Shown: positions 1 through 9,675, counted from the first letter of the stretch. The stretch is 64,000 bases of DNA from Lachnospiraceae bacterium (GCA_015058015.1 SVDM01000009.1:34213-98212); one strand, 5' to 3'. A program made the numbers and translations. Notes: generated by a model not told the origin, from the sequence alone.

Positions 1-1
1 G

Positions 2-874
2 CAACCAATGGGTGGACAGCCAATGGGCCAGCAACCCATGGGTCAGCAGATGGGACCCCAGGTAACGTACACAGCCCAGACGGGCGGCGGAGTACCAACA
101 AGCGCAGGAGAAGTAAGATATACACCCGCACCTCCGGTACCTCCGGTGCCTCCGGTATCGAACATGGACCTTTACACAAGAGCGTGCAACTTCTTTAGCG
201 AGAGCTTGTTTTTGGTAGTGTGTATACTTTTTAGTGTTAACGTTGCATTAAGCGTTTTCACCTTGAAATTTCCCATAGTAACCATTCTATTAACCATCTT
301 TTTCTGGGTTTGTTTTGCAAAGGCAAAGGGTGGACGACTTACACCGGGTAATATCAAGTGTATCAGTGGAACCTTATTCGCGGCAGAGATTATCAAGTAT
401 GTTGTGGCCGGATTGTTAGTAGTAGCAGGTATTATTTGCGCAGCCTTCTTCTCAAGTATTGTAAGAAGCGGAGCTATATACGATCTCATCGACATGCTTC
501 CCGATTCGTATTTCAATTATTCCTATTCAGGTAACTATTATGAGATGATGGAAGCGATGCTTGATTTTTCAGGAGTGATGGTGATGATGATGCTTATTAT
601 CGTAGCCGCTATCGTATTCGTATGGGGAATATGCGGTACGAGAGGGCTTCACATCTTTACCAAGTCTGTATATAGGAGCATTGAGACGGGAACATTTGAG
701 ATTAAGAAGAAATCAAGAGCCTGCGGATGGTTGATTGTATTCGCAGTATTCAGTGGTTTAAGCGCACTTGGCGGATTGATAACAGTCATAGGGTTTCTTC
801 GAAACGGAGCTATGTGTGCAGCATTCATAATGTTGAACATTTTAATCCGCAAGTACACCAAAGACGTATATTAA
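2..874 (+). CDS. Multi-pass membrane protein with Gln/Met/Pro-rich N-terminus, 5'-truncated by the window
   Basis: The frame is open to the window edge and reads Gln-Pro before the first in-window ATG (position 8), inside a repeated Met-Gly-Gln-Gln-Pro pattern, so the true start lies upstream. About 290 codons are visible. A low-complexity N-terminus of roughly 55 residues, including a Pro-Pro-Val run, precedes about five hydrophobic segments. The membrane part matches the convergent gene at 943-1926 (shared LFLVV, TIFFW and GTxFA blocks), which begins with a zinc ribbon and a Gln-rich linker. A zinc ribbon in the missing N-terminus is therefore plausible but not seen. No enzymatic motif is visible and the function is unknown. 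A bidirectional terminator follows. Confidence 0.75.
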   Translation, partial: QPMGGQPMGQQPMGQQMGPQVTYTAQTGGGVPTSAGEVRYTPAPPVPPVPPVSNMDLYTRACNFFSESLFLVVCILFSVNVALSVFTLKFPIVTILLTIFFWVCFAKAKGGRLTPGNIKCISGTLFAAEIIKYVVAGLLVVAGIICAAFFSSIVRSGAIYDLIDMLPDSYFNYSYSGNYYEMMEAMLDFSGVMVMMMLIIVAAIVFVWGICGTRGLHIFTKSVYRSIETGTFEIKKKSRACGWLIVFAVFSGLSALGGLITVIGFLRNGAMCAAFIMLNILIRKYTKDVY

Positions 875-888
875 AAATGAAAAATAAT

Positions 889-916
889 AAGGACATGGCC
901 AAAAAGCCATGTCCTT
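889..916. terminator. Bidirectional intrinsic terminator between convergent genes
   Basis: A perfect 11-bp stem (AAGGACATGGC / GCCATGTCCTT) has a short A-rich loop and is flanked by A runs on the left and a T-rich tract on the right. It can end transcription of both converging membrane-protein genes. Confidence 0.8.
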
Positions 917-942
917 TAATTATACTCGTAAATTACGTTCAA

Positions 943-1926
943 TTAGAACTGCTGGAAGTTCTGCTGCTGAGGCTGAGCCTGAGCAAGATCTCCGAAGAAC
1001 TTACCGATCATAATGCTTAAGATGATATAAGCGGCTGCCATTGCTGCATTGCCAAGGAATCCGAAGAAGTCAAATCCTACTGTAGGAATTGTTATGAAGG
1101 ATCTTGCTGCAGCGGGGATTCTTGCCATGATAGTGTTCATAGCTGAACCAAGCACTCCACTAACAACTGCTCCACCAACGATTGATCCGAGAGCACTGAT
1201 ACCCTTGAGGATACCGAATATCATAAGCCAAATCTTAGCTGCTCCAACCTTATCAAGCATAAGGTTCTGAGCGTTAAGGCTTTCGTAAGCTGAACGGATA
1301 AACTTGTTGATAGGTCTGATACCGAAGATTGCAAGAACTACGGTAATTGCTGCTGCAACGATGCAAACAACAAGGATGATTGTTCCTGCTGAGCCTACTG
1401 CTGAGCTTGCTGCTGAACCGTAGCCGTATGCTTTACCATAGCTTCCTACTGCTGAACCAAGTGCGCTAAAACCGGCCATTGCAACGAAACCAAGAATAAG
1501 GATAGCGCCTGCTGCTACATACTGAAGAATTACTTTAGCAAATGTAGTTCCGCTAAGCCATCTAACCTGAGCTCCGGTTACGTTGTTCTTCTTAGCTGCT
1601 ACAAAGATGAGCCAGAAGAAGATGGTGAATAAAATCTCGATAACGGGAATAGATAACTTACATAATCCTGCACCTGCAGCTACACTGAAGCAGATAGCAA
1701 CAACAAGGAATAAAGTATCCTGGAAGAAACCGAGGATTCTCTCTGTTCCATTAGCATAGAACATAGTCGGCTGAGGAGCTGCTGTATAAGCAGGCTGCTG
1801 CTGGAACTGCTGTGGCTGCTGCTGGAACTGCTGAGGCTGCTCGGAAGCTGCCGGAGCTGCTGCTCCACACTGAGGACAGAATGCAAAATCTGTCGGTGCT
1901 TCATAATTACAATTGTTACACTTCAT
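943..1926 (-). CDS. Zinc-ribbon, Gln-rich multi-pass membrane protein
   Basis: 327 residues. The N-terminus carries a zinc ribbon (Cys3-x2-Cys6 and Cys17-x2-Cys20), followed by a linker of repeated QQPQQF units at about residues 30-50. Five or so membrane segments follow, and the C-terminal tail is again Gln-rich. The middle is rich in Gly/Ala/Ser. The membrane half is paralogous to the convergent gene ending at 874. A Shine-Dalgarno AGGAGAG precedes the ATG on the minus strand. Zinc ribbon plus Gln-rich linker plus membrane domain is a common layout among uncharacterised Firmicute proteins. I cannot assign a function. Confidence 0.8.
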   Translation of the reverse strand: MKCNNCNYEAPTDFAFCPQCGAAAPAASEQPQQFQQQPQQFQQQPAYTAAPQPTMFYANGTERILGFFQDTLFLVVAICFSVAAGAGLCKLSIPVIEILFTIFFWLIFVAAKKNNVTGAQVRWLSGTTFAKVILQYVAAGAILILGFVAMAGFSALGSAVGSYGKAYGYGSAASSAVGSAGTIILVVCIVAAAITVVLAIFGIRPINKFIRSAYESLNAQNLMLDKVGAAKIWLMIFGILKGISALGSIVGGAVVSGVLGSAMNTIMARIPAAARSFITIPTVGFDFFGFLGNAAMAAAYIILSIMIGKFFGDLAQAQPQQQNFQQF

Positions 1927-2184
1927 ATAAATCTCTCCTATTAAATATGATAATAAGTTTTTAAACCGTTCCTATTATATATCAAATGGTATGTCAATGC
2001 AATGTCCGATAGGATGATAATGAAAATTCCACAAAAAAAGTATTAACAGTCTATTAACAAAAAAATAATTTATTTTAGTACTAAAGTCATACAATTTATA
2101 ATGGCTATTGTATATATTTTATTGCAAAAGGAATATATGTATGTTTATAATTATTTTATAAGAGAATATGGGGGGATAACAGAT

Positions 2185-3903
2185 ATGGAAGAAAAGGCTA
2201 AACACAGTATCAGGATGACTATGCTTATGGTTGCGCTGGTGCCGCTTCTTATTATGGCTGTTGCAACTACAGTGATTGCAAGCTTTAGTTTGAAGAGTAG
2301 CATTACGGCAGAGGTTAAGGACGACTTGTCGGATCTTGCTCATACCATGGCCAATATGTACGACAAGGATTTTGAGGGGGATTTCGTATTAAGAGAAGAC
2401 GGTAAGCTCTTTAAAGGAGAATCGGAACTTACCGGCAACTATGAGTTGTTCGACATTAATCATGATAAAACGGGGACAGACTTTACATTATTCTTTGGGG
2501 ATACCCGTTATGTAACCAGTCTAAAGGATGTGGATACAGGCGAAAGAATTATTGGGACCAAGGCCGGTGATGCAGTAATTGCAGCCTGCTTGAAAGGTGG
2601 CAATGATTATTTTGCAGAGAATATTACAATTAATAAGACACCCTATTTCGGATACTATACACCCCTTAAGAATGCAGATGGTTCAATAGTGGGTATGATG
2701 TTTACCGGAAAACCAAGTACGGAGGTTAACAAGACCATCAGCGGAACTATTACATCACTGGTTATAATCGCTGTTGTACTATTCATTGTGTCCATAGTGG
2801 GAATTCTGCTTTTGGTAAGCAGAATGGCAGGGGCCATGAAGTCTGTTACATCTTCCTTGGCTGTTATTGCAGCAGGACGCCTTAATGAACCGGTTGAAGC
2901 AAAACCGCAAAAACGTAGTGATGAGATTGGGCTTATAGCAAGATCTACGGAAAAGCTAAGGTCCTCGCTGTCTGTTATAATCAGTGAGATTGCTCAGCAC
3001 ACGGGACAACTTAATGACTCCGTTGCTGATATTGACAATATTGCAACCGTCAGCCGCGACTCAACGGGAGCCGTTAACCAGGCTATGGACGAACTGGCCA
3101 ATGCAACAATGCATAATGCAGAGAATACCCAGAACGCCAATATGCGTATGAACGAGATGAGCACTCTCATAGAGAATATAGCCAATGATGTTGACTCTCT
3201 TGCAGAGAATGCCAGCAGTATGGGCGCTATTGAGAAGAGTGCAGGTCAGAATTTAGATGAGGTTACGGATTACATTGAAGTAACCATGGAAGCATTCGAA
3301 AAACTGTCCCACCAGGCAGAACTTACCAACGAAGCCGCTCAGAAAATCGGTGCTGCTGTTAATATCATCGCAGCCATTGCGGAAGAGACCACACTTCTTT
3401 CACTGAACGCAAGTATCGAGTCTGCCAGAGCCGGAGAGATGGGAAGAGGCTTCGGAGTTGTGGCAAGCCAGATTCAAAAGCTTGCGGACCAGTCTTCAGA
3501 ATCGGCTGCGGATATTGAACGTTCCATCTCAGAACTTCTTGCTGAGTCATCCAAGACCGTTGAGGTTATGTCAGACGTTAAAGAGACCGTTAACCGGCAG
3601 AAGAACAAGATCGAAGAGACCCAGGGCAACTTTGATATCCTTGCCAAGAATGTCTCCGAGTCTGTTGAAAGCATCAATGAAATAAGAGGCATAGCGGGCA
3701 ACCTTAGAGACTTAAGAGGTCAGATGAGCGACATCATCCAGGAGCTCTCCGCTTTGTCAGAAGAAAACGCAGCGTCAACCGAAGAGACCACCGCTACCAT
3801 CGGCGAGTTGGATTCCACAATTGCCAACATGGCTACCAACTCCAAAGCACTTAGCGATATCTCAAGCAACCTTAGAGCTCGTGTATCCGAGTTCCAGGTG
3901 TAG
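2185..3903 (+). CDS. Methyl-accepting chemotaxis protein with an extracellular Cache-type sensor
   Basis: 572 residues from the ATG at 2185, chosen because GGGGGG lies just upstream; an in-frame ATG at 2101 has no ribosome site. The first membrane helix is at about residues 12-33. An extracellular sensor of about 155 residues with the features of a single Cache domain follows ([10 protein letters not shown], ending YFGYYTPL). The second membrane helix is at about 190-215, then HAMP, then a long helical signalling domain. The conserved hairpin tip ([20 protein letters not shown]) is intact, so it can engage CheA/CheW. The ligand is not deducible. No che genes lie nearby. tmcAL starts 8 nt downstream and may be co-transcribed. 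Confidence 0.92.
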   Translation: MEEKAKHSIRMTMLMVALVPLLIMAVATTVIASFSLKSSITAEVKDDLSDLAHTMANMYDKDFEGDFVLREDGKLFKGESELTGNYELFDINHDKTGTDFTLFFGDTRYVTSLKDVDTGERIIGTKAGDAVIAACLKGGNDYFAENITINKTPYFGYYTPLKNADGSIVGMMFTGKPSTEVNKTISGTITSLVIIAVVLFIVSIVGILLLVSRMAGAMKSVTSSLAVIAAGRLNEPVEAKPQKRSDEIGLIARSTEKLRSSLSVIISEIAQHTGQLNDSVADIDNIATVSRDSTGAVNQAMDELANATMHNAENTQNANMRMNEMSTLIENIANDVDSLAENASSMGAIEKSAGQNLDEVTDYIEVTMEAFEKLSHQAELTNEAAQKIGAAVNIIAAIAEETTLLSLNASIESARAGEMGRGFGVVASQIQKLADQSSESAADIERSISELLAESSKTVEVMSDVKETVNRQKNKIEETQGNFDILAKNVSESVESINEIRGIAGNLRDLRGQMSDIIQELSALSEENAASTEETTATIGELDSTIANMATNSKALSDISSNLRARVSEFQV

Positions 3904-3911
3904 CGTGAACA

Positions 3912-5141
3912 ATGAAAGTAGCAGGAATAATAGCAGAATACAACCCCTTTCACAAGGGACATGAATATCATATAAGTAAGACACGGGAGACCACAGGGGC
4001 AGACTACGTTATCGCGGTAGTAAGCGGTGACTTCGTCCAACGTGGGGAACCCTCTGTAATAAGCAAATATCACCGCACCCGCCAGGCTCTTCTTGGCGGG
4101 GCGGATTTGGTTATAGAGCTTCCCGTTGTATATGCCACCGCCGGGGCTGAGAAGTTCGCAAGAGGTGGCATTTCGCTGCTTGAAGCTCTGGGAGTTGTAG
4201 ACTTCGTAAGTTTTGGCTGTGAAACAGATGATATGGAGAAAATGTCGCAGCTGGCCAAACTCCTATCCGCGGAACCTCCTGAGTTTAAGGAAGAACTAAA
4301 CAAGAGACTAAAGGCGGGAGAGACCTTCCCGGCAGCAAGAGAGGCGGCGGTAAGGCTGTGTCTTGGAGACTCGCCGGAGATAGCAGAGATTTTGAACTCC
4401 CCCAATAGCATATTGGCCCTGGAATATATGAAATCCCTTAAAACACTGGGCTCTAAGATGGAACCGGTGGCAGTTTTGCGCGCAGGAGACGGCTACAATG
4501 ATAGTGCCTCAGGCACCGGTTTTGCATCAGCTACGGGAATTAGGGAAAAGCTATTGGCAGAGGGCCCGGCACAGGAACTCGCAGAGTTTGTTCCGGAAGA
4601 TGTAATGAAAGATTTTAAGGATAGCTTCGGGAGGGAATTCCCCATTACCCCCGATGACTTTGTTGACCTGGTGGGATATAAGGTAAAGTCAATTTTAGCA
4701 GAGGGAGCCGACCTTGGAGACTTTGAAGATTTATCGGAGGAAATAGCCAACAGGCTGGGGAAACTGGATATAACCTGGACCTCCTACGGGGAAGTCTGCG
4801 AAGCCTTAAAGACCAAGCAATACACCTATGGCAGAATTAGCAGGAGCCTGATTCACATCTTGCTTGGGATAAAGGAAGTGCCGGAGACCTGCGGCTATGC
4901 AAGACTTCTTGGTATGAGAAAAGGTGCATCGGAGCTTGTAAGACGTATCAGTGACATTTCCGGGATACCTGTTATTACCAAGCCATCTAAGGCGGGGGAA
5001 GTACTTGAAGGGAAAGCCTTATCCTGCTTTGAAAAAGACGTCTTTGCATCGGAGCTCTACGAGGAGCGGGTAAAGAAAAAGTACGGCGGGGATGCTTCCC
5101 GCTTTAGTGAATACAGGCAGAATTTAATAATAGTAGAATAG
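3912..5141 (+). CDS. tmcAL: tRNA(Met) cytidine acetate ligase TmcAL
   Basis: 409 residues, the usual length for the YlbM/TmcAL family. The N-terminal nucleotidyltransferase fold shows the HxGH signature at residues 14-17 (HKGH) in the family context AEYNPFHKGH, then SGDFVQRGEPS. From family knowledge, TmcAL uses acetate and ATP to form N4-acetylcytidine at the wobble position of elongator tRNA-Met. It lies 8 nt behind the chemotaxis receptor with only a weak ribosome site, and it ends at a strong terminator. The acetate requirement fits the acetate-producing pta-ackA pair next door, although that link is only contextual. Confidence 0.93.
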   Translation: MKVAGIIAEYNPFHKGHEYHISKTRETTGADYVIAVVSGDFVQRGEPSVISKYHRTRQALLGGADLVIELPVVYATAGAEKFARGGISLLEALGVVDFVSFGCETDDMEKMSQLAKLLSAEPPEFKEELNKRLKAGETFPAAREAAVRLCLGDSPEIAEILNSPNSILALEYMKSLKTLGSKMEPVAVLRAGDGYNDSASGTGFASATGIREKLLAEGPAQELAEFVPEDVMKDFKDSFGREFPITPDDFVDLVGYKVKSILAEGADLGDFEDLSEEIANRLGKLDITWTSYGEVCEALKTKQYTYGRISRSLIHILLGIKEVPETCGYARLLGMRKGASELVRRISDISGIPVITKPSKAGEVLEGKALSCFEKDVFASELYEERVKKKYGGDASRFSEYRQNLIIVE

Positions 5142-5142
5142 C

Positions 5143-5180
5143 ACAACCCGATTCTGACAAAAAAATATCAGTCGGGTTGT
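5143..5180 (+). terminator. Intrinsic terminator after tmcAL
   Basis: A 9-bp perfect stem (ACAACCCGA / TCGGGTTGT) follows the tmcAL stop directly. The T tract after it is weak. Confidence 0.7.
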
Positions 5181-5189
5181 TACTAATTC

Positions 5190-5218
5190 TTGAATATAGA
5201 AGAAAATAGGTTTATAAT
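5190..5218 (+). promoter_or_regulatory. SigA-type promoter for pta-ackA
   Basis: TTGAAT (5190-5195) and a perfect TATAAT (5213-5218) are separated by 17 bp, about 50 bases before the pta ATG. Confidence 0.7.
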
Positions 5219-5269
5219 ATTGAGAGTATTTGGCGAAAGCCGCATTTTTTACGTAAAGGAGACATTTTC

Positions 5270-6268
5270 ATGGCAATTATTGATGCTATCAAAGCAAAAG
5301 CAAAAACAGATATTAAGACAATTGCACTTCCCGAGACAGAGGATGACAGAACATACCATGCTGCTGCTCAGGTAATTAAGGAAGGAACAGCTAATATTAT
5401 TCTTGTAGGTGACACAGACCAGATTAAGGCTAAGACTGCTGAACTCGGACTTGATCTTTCAGCTTGCAAAATCGTTGATCCTGCTAAATTCGAGAAGCTT
5501 GATGAATATGTAGCTACTCTTACAGAGCTTCGTAAGGCTAAGGGTATGACAGAAGAGAAGGCTCGCGAGATTCTTACAACAAACCTTCTTACATTCGGCG
5601 TTATGATGCTTAAGATGAAGGATGCAGACGGAATGGTTGCAGGTGCTTGCCATTCTACAGCAGATACAATCAGACCTTCACTTCAGATCTTAAAGACAGC
5701 ACCGGGAACAGAGCTTGTATCAGCTTTCTTCCTTATGGATGTTCCCAACTGTGAATACGGAAAAGACGGAATCTTTATTTACGCAGACAGCGGATTATGT
5801 CAGGATCCCAATCCGGAAGAACTTGCTGCCATCGCTAACAGCTCAGCTAAGAGCTTCAAGCAGCTTGTTGACGCAGAGCCTGTAATCGCACTTCTCTCAC
5901 ATTCAACCAAGGGAAGCGCTAAGCATGCTATCGTTGACAAGGTTATCGAGGCAACAGAGATTGCTAAGAAGAAATATCCGGATCTTAAACTGGACGGAGA
6001 GTTACAGGCAGACGCAGCTATCGTACCGGCTATCGGAGCTTCCAAGGCTAAGGGCAGCGATGTTGCAGGACATGCTAACGTACTTATCTTCCCGAACCTT
6101 GACTGTGGTAATATCGCATATAAATTAACTCAGAGACTTGCAAAAGCAGAAGCTTACGGACCTATCTTACAGGGTATTGCAGCACCGGTTAACGACCTTT
6201 CAAGAGGATGCTCAGCAGAGGATATCGCAGGTGTCGTAGCAATTACCGCCGTTCAGGCAATGGGCTAG
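5270..6268 (+). CDS. pta: Phosphate acetyltransferase
   Basis: 332 residues, matching the short single-domain Pta of Firmicutes. It interconverts acetyl-CoA and acetyl phosphate in the cytoplasm. Typical sequence blocks are the N-terminal LPETEDDRT, the middle GMVAGACHSTADTIRPSLQI, and the C-terminal stretch ending near PVNDLSRGCSAEDI. The ribosome site AAAGGAGA precedes the ATG. It is followed 47 nt later by ackA with no terminator between, so the two form the acetate-producing, ATP-generating operon usual in fermentative anaerobes. The codon choice (many GCT, CTT and GGA) suggests high expression. Confidence 0.97.
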   Translation: MAIIDAIKAKAKTDIKTIALPETEDDRTYHAAAQVIKEGTANIILVGDTDQIKAKTAELGLDLSACKIVDPAKFEKLDEYVATLTELRKAKGMTEEKAREILTTNLLTFGVMMLKMKDADGMVAGACHSTADTIRPSLQILKTAPGTELVSAFFLMDVPNCEYGKDGIFIYADSGLCQDPNPEELAAIANSSAKSFKQLVDAEPVIALLSHSTKGSAKHAIVDKVIEATEIAKKKYPDLKLDGELQADAAIVPAIGASKAKGSDVAGHANVLIFPNLDCGNIAYKLTQRLAKAEAYGPILQGIAAPVNDLSRGCSAEDIAGVVAITAVQAMG

Positions 6269-6315
6269 GCCATTACTTGTAGTTCAAAATACGGAAAAAA
6301 TAATGGAGGTACATT

Positions 6316-7503
6316 ATGAACATTTTAGTTATCAACTGCGGAAGTTCATCACTGAAATTCCAGCTTATTAACTCAGATACAGAAGCAGTTCTTGCAAAAG
6401 GACTTTGCGAGAGAATCGGAATCGACGGAGCTCTTACATATCAGCCTGCAAACGGTGACAAGGAAGAGACCAAGCCTGCTATGCCGGATCACAAGGTAGC
6501 CATCAAGCTTGTACTTGATGCCCTTATGAACGAGAAGACAGGTGTTATCAAAGACCTTAAGGAAGTTGGAGCTGTAGGACACAGAGTCGTACACGGAGGA
6601 GAGAGATTTACATCATCAGCTCTTCTTACAGACGAAGTAATCAAGGGAATCGAAGAGTGTAACGATCTTGCACCCCTTCATAACCCTGCTAACCTTATCG
6701 GAATCAACGCATGTAAAGACCTTATGCCCGGAACACCTATGGTTGCAGTATTCGATACAGCATTCCATCAGACTATGCCGGAGAAAGCTTACACATATGC
6801 TATTCCCCATGAGTACTATGACAAGTACAAAGTAAGAAGATATGGTTTCCACGGAACCAGCCACTCTTACGTATCCAAGAGAACAGCAGAGATCCTTGGC
6901 AAGAAATACGACGAGCTTAAGACCATCGTATGTCACCTTGGTAACGGAGCTTCCATCTGTGCAGTTAACTGCGGTAAGTCAGTAGATACAACAATGGGAC
7001 TTACACCCCTTGAAGGACTTGCAATGGGAACACGTTCAGGAGACCTTGATCCCGCTATCGTAGAGTTCATCGCTAACAAGGATAACCTTACAACAGCTGA
7101 GGCTCTTAACGTACTTAACAAGAAGTCAGGTGTGCTTGGTATGAGCGGCGTATCTTCAGACTTCAGAGATATCGAGGAAGCTGCTAACGGCGGTAACAAG
7201 CTTGCTGCTAACGCTTTAGAGGTATACTACTACAGAGTAGCTAAGTACATCGGTGCTTACATGGTAGCACTTGGTGGAGCAGATGCAATTGCATTTACAG
7301 CAGGTCTTGGAGAGAACTCCATCACAGCAAGAGCTAACATCTGCAAGTACTTAGAGTTCATGGGAATCAAGATTGATGCTGATGCTAACAATGTAAGAGG
7401 TAAAGACACAGTTATCTCTGCAGCTGATTCAACAGTTAAGGTACTTTGCGTTCCCACTAACGAAGAGCTTGCTATTGCAAGAGAGACTCTTGCTTTGGTA
7501 TAA
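6316..7503 (+). CDS. ackA: Acetate kinase
   Basis: 395 residues, full length. It converts acetyl phosphate and ADP to acetate and ATP, the last step of the Pta-AckA pathway. Signature blocks of the ASKHA fold are visible: [11 protein letters not shown] at the N-terminus, [21 protein letters not shown] (phosphoryl transfer Asp), [11 protein letters not shown] and GTRSGDLDP. The ribosome site is GGAGGT. It is the second gene of the operon. No clear terminator separates it from the next promoter, which starts within 8 bases of the stop codon. Confidence 0.98.
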   Translation: MNILVINCGSSSLKFQLINSDTEAVLAKGLCERIGIDGALTYQPANGDKEETKPAMPDHKVAIKLVLDALMNEKTGVIKDLKEVGAVGHRVVHGGERFTSSALLTDEVIKGIEECNDLAPLHNPANLIGINACKDLMPGTPMVAVFDTAFHQTMPEKAYTYAIPHEYYDKYKVRRYGFHGTSHSYVSKRTAEILGKKYDELKTIVCHLGNGASICAVNCGKSVDTTMGLTPLEGLAMGTRSGDLDPAIVEFIANKDNLTTAEALNVLNKKSGVLGMSGVSSDFRDIEEAANGGNKLAANALEVYYYRVAKYIGAYMVALGGADAIAFTAGLGENSITARANICKYLEFMGIKIDADANNVRGKDTVISAADSTVKVLCVPTNEELAIARETLALV

Positions 7504-7510
7504 AATTTAG

Positions 7511-7539
7511 TTGACAAATGTATTAGTGAACTGTATAAT
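7511..7539 (+). promoter_or_regulatory. Consensus SigA promoter for yceD-rpmF
   Basis: A perfect TTGACA (7511-7516) and a perfect TATAAT (7534-7539) are spaced by exactly 17 bp. It is one of the strongest promoters in the window, as expected for a ribosomal-protein transcript. Confidence 0.88.
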
Positions 7540-7576
7540 ACAACAGTATGCATTGAAAATGGTAGGAATGATATAG

Positions 7577-8089
7577 ATGATTAACGTATCTAATGTCTTA
7601 TCCGGAGCCGGAACCGTTAAGAAAACGCTTCCAATAAGCTTTGACAGTGTTAAGGTGTTCGGAAAGGATTATCCCGTTACGAGCAAAAGTGATATAGACT
7701 TAACCCTTGACCGTCTCAGCAAGGAAGAGATTCAGGTTTCATTTACCGCTTCGGTGGAAGTGACAATTCCCTGTGATCGATGCTTAACCGATGTCATTAA
7801 ACAATTCGACTTGACCTTCGACGACAAGCTTTCTTTTCAGGAAGTAGAGGAGAATGAAGACGTTAAGTCAGGATATGTTGTTGGATACAACCTGGATGTG
7901 GACAAGCTTGTCTATGATGAGATCTTGGTTAACTGGCCGGATAAGGTTCTGTGCAGTGAAGACTGCAAGGGAGTCTGTGGCAGTTGCGGCAAGAATTTAA
8001 ATCTTGGGACATGTGATTGTCAAGACACAGGACTTGATCTGAGAATGGCAGTAATCCAGGATATTTTTAAAGAATTTAAGGAGGTGTAA
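7577..8089 (+). CDS. yceD: YceD/DUF177 family protein
   Basis: 170 residues, the usual size for DUF177. The family almost always sits directly before rpmF, as here (2-nt gap), and is linked to large-subunit rRNA or ribosome assembly; the exact role is family knowledge and not settled by this sequence. The C-terminal third carries the typical cysteine cluster (LCSEDCKGVCGSCGKNL, then CDC), which could bind a metal. A Cys pair at about residues 65-68 (CDRC) also fits the family. Confidence 0.9.
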   Translation: MINVSNVLSGAGTVKKTLPISFDSVKVFGKDYPVTSKSDIDLTLDRLSKEEIQVSFTASVEVTIPCDRCLTDVIKQFDLTFDDKLSFQEVEENEDVKSGYVVGYNLDVDKLVYDEILVNWPDKVLCSEDCKGVCGSCGKNLNLGTCDCQDTGLDLRMAVIQDIFKEFKEV

Positions 8090-8091
8090 CC

Positions 8092-8271
8092 ATGTCCATT
8101 TGTCCAAAGAACAAATCTTCAAAAGGTAGAAGAGATAAGAGAAGAGCTAACTGGAAGATGACAGCTCCGGCACTCGTTAAATGTTCCAAGTGCGGAGAGC
8201 TCATGATGCCTCACAGAGTATGCAAGGCATGTGGTTCTTACAACAAGAAAGAGATTATCTCTGTAGACTAA
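8092..8271 (+). CDS. rpmF: 50S ribosomal protein L32, zinc-ribbon form
   Basis: 59 residues, short enough to be missed by size-limited gene finders. The body shows the basic L32 signature (SKGRRDKRRANWKMTAP) and a zinc ribbon made of CSKC and CKAC, so this is the zinc-binding paralogue type. The N-terminus (MSICPKNKSS) carries an extra Cys compared with the usual MAVPKRKTS. GGAGGTG lies just upstream, overlapping the end of yceD, so translation of the two is probably coupled. It ends before a strong terminator. Confidence 0.95.
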   Translation: MSICPKNKSSKGRRDKRRANWKMTAPALVKCSKCGELMMPHRVCKACGSYNKKEIISVD

Positions 8272-8286
8272 TTCAAGTATTTAAGG

Positions 8287-8312
8287 CCCGCGACTATGGT
8301 CGCGGGTTTTTT
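8287..8312 (+). terminator. Intrinsic terminator after rpmF
   Basis: An 8-bp GC-rich perfect stem (CCCGCGAC / GTCGCGGG), a TATG loop and a run of six T. Confidence 0.92.
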
Positions 8313-8320
8313 GTTTTTCC

Positions 8321-8349
8321 TTGATTAATATGCTTGAATATAGTATATT
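8321..8349 (+). promoter_or_regulatory. SigA-type promoter for plsX
   Basis: TTGATT (8321-8326), a 17-bp spacer and TATATT (8344-8349), 35 bases before the plsX start and directly behind the rpmF terminator. Confidence 0.65.
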
Positions 8350-8383
8350 TTTAATGATACCTTGCATTAGAGGAGGAAATACT

Positions 8384-9397
8384 ATGTCAGAGATATGTCG
8401 CGTGGTAGTAGATGCCATGGGCGGTGACAATGCACCATTATCCAACGTTGAGGGTGCTGTTGACGCAGTTAACAAGAATGAGAACCTGCAGGTTGTTTTG
8501 GTAGGTAAAGAGGAGGAAGTACCCCCCTTACTATCCAAATATACATATGATAAGTCCCGGATTGAATTCGTGGCGGCTACAGAGACTATAGACATGGGAG
8601 AAGCTCCCGTGAAGGCTATCAGAGCCAAGAAAGACTCATCCATGGTGGTGGGCATGAAGATGGTGAAGAACGGGGAGGCGGATGCATTTGTATCGGCAGG
8701 AAGTTCAGGAGCCATATTAGTAGGCGGACAGGTAATTGTAGGCCGTATCAAGGGAGTGGAGAGACCGCCCCTTGCACCCCTTATTCCCACAGCCAAGGGA
8801 GTATCCCTTCTTATTGACTGCGGAGCCAATGTGGATGCCAGAGCATCCCACTTAGTGCAGTTTGCCAAGATGGGCTCTGTATATATGGAAAACGTGGTGG
8901 GAATTAAGAAGCCCAGGGTTGCCATTGTAAATATCGGTGCTGAGGAAGAAAAGGGTAATCAGCTGGTTAAAGAGACATATCCTTTATTGAAGAACTGTCC
9001 CGACATCAACTTCGTAGGAAGTATTGAAGCCAGGGATATTCCGGCAGGGGACGCAGACGTTATCGTATGCGAAGCCTTTGTAGGTAATGTTATCTTAAAA
9101 CTTTACGAGGGACTGGCTAAGACCCTGGTGTCCAAACTGAAAGAGGGCATGATGGCTACTATAAGAGGTAAGATCGGGGGAGCACTTGTTAAACCTTCAC
9201 TTAAGAAATCCCTTAAGGCTTTCGATGCGTCAGAACACGGCGGAGCGCCGCTGCTTGGCCTTACGGGTCTTGTGGTTAAAGTTCACGGTAACTCCACAAG
9301 AAAAGAAATCTGCAATGCCCTTATGCAGTGTGAGAATTTCAAAGCCATGAAGATTAATGACAAGATTAAGACCATGGTGGACATTAATGAAGAATAG
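8384..9397 (+). CDS. plsX: Phosphate acyltransferase PlsX
   Basis: 337 residues from the ATG at 8384, chosen because AGGAGG lies 6 bases upstream; the in-frame TTG at 8321 falls in the promoter. PlsX converts acyl-ACP and phosphate to acyl phosphate, the first step of phosphatidic acid synthesis with PlsY (encoded at 30611). Family blocks are VVVDAMGGDNAP at the N-terminus, SAGSSGAILVGGQ, LIDCGANVDA and VCEAFVGNVILK. It heads plsX-acpP-rnc-smc-ftsY, an order widely conserved in Firmicutes. Confidence 0.96.
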   Translation: MSEICRVVVDAMGGDNAPLSNVEGAVDAVNKNENLQVVLVGKEEEVPPLLSKYTYDKSRIEFVAATETIDMGEAPVKAIRAKKDSSMVVGMKMVKNGEADAFVSAGSSGAILVGGQVIVGRIKGVERPPLAPLIPTAKGVSLLIDCGANVDARASHLVQFAKMGSVYMENVVGIKKPRVAIVNIGAEEEKGNQLVKETYPLLKNCPDINFVGSIEARDIPAGDADVIVCEAFVGNVILKLYEGLAKTLVSKLKEGMMATIRGKIGGALVKPSLKKSLKAFDASEHGGAPLLGLTGLVVKVHGNSTRKEICNALMQCENFKAMKINDKIKTMVDINEE

Positions 9398-9427
9398 GTG
9401 AATTAATATACTGAGAGGAGTAACATT

Positions 9428-9661
9428 ATGGAATTCGAGAAATTAAAAGAGATTATTGCGGGAGTACTTAACGTTGACGTTAATGAGATTACACCCGAGA
9501 CTACCTTCAAGGAAGATCTGGGCGCAGACTCGCTTGATGTATTCCAGATAATTATGGAGATTGAGGACACCTTCGGCGTATCCATCGAGAACGAAGTGGC
9601 AGAGACCATTGTAACTGTCGGTGATGCAGCAAATCAGATTCATAATGCAATAAGCGAATAG
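9428..9661 (+). CDS. acpP: Acyl carrier protein
   Basis: 77 residues, acidic and helical. The phosphopantetheine attachment Ser35 is seen in the canonical GADSLD motif. It carries growing fatty acids and supplies acyl-ACP to PlsX, whose gene lies 30 nt upstream. The ribosome site GAGAGGAG precedes the ATG. Being next to plsX and rnc marks it as the fatty-acid ACP rather than a dedicated secondary-metabolism carrier. Confidence 0.96.
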   Translation: MEFEKLKEIIAGVLNVDVNEITPETTFKEDLGADSLDVFQIIMEIEDTFGVSIENEVAETIVTVGDAANQIHNAISE

Positions 9662-9675
9662 AAGGTGTGTCTTAA

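Noticed and set aside
727..1020. A 97-codon plus-strand frame overlapping the end of the first gene
   Set aside because: It runs through the terminator hairpin and into the opposing gene and has no ribosome site or domain.
1990..2020. CCGATAGG as a possible SigD-type -10 before the chemotaxis receptor
   Set aside because: No TAAA -35 is found at 13-16 bases upstream; a TATAAT at 2097-2102 is a better though weak candidate.
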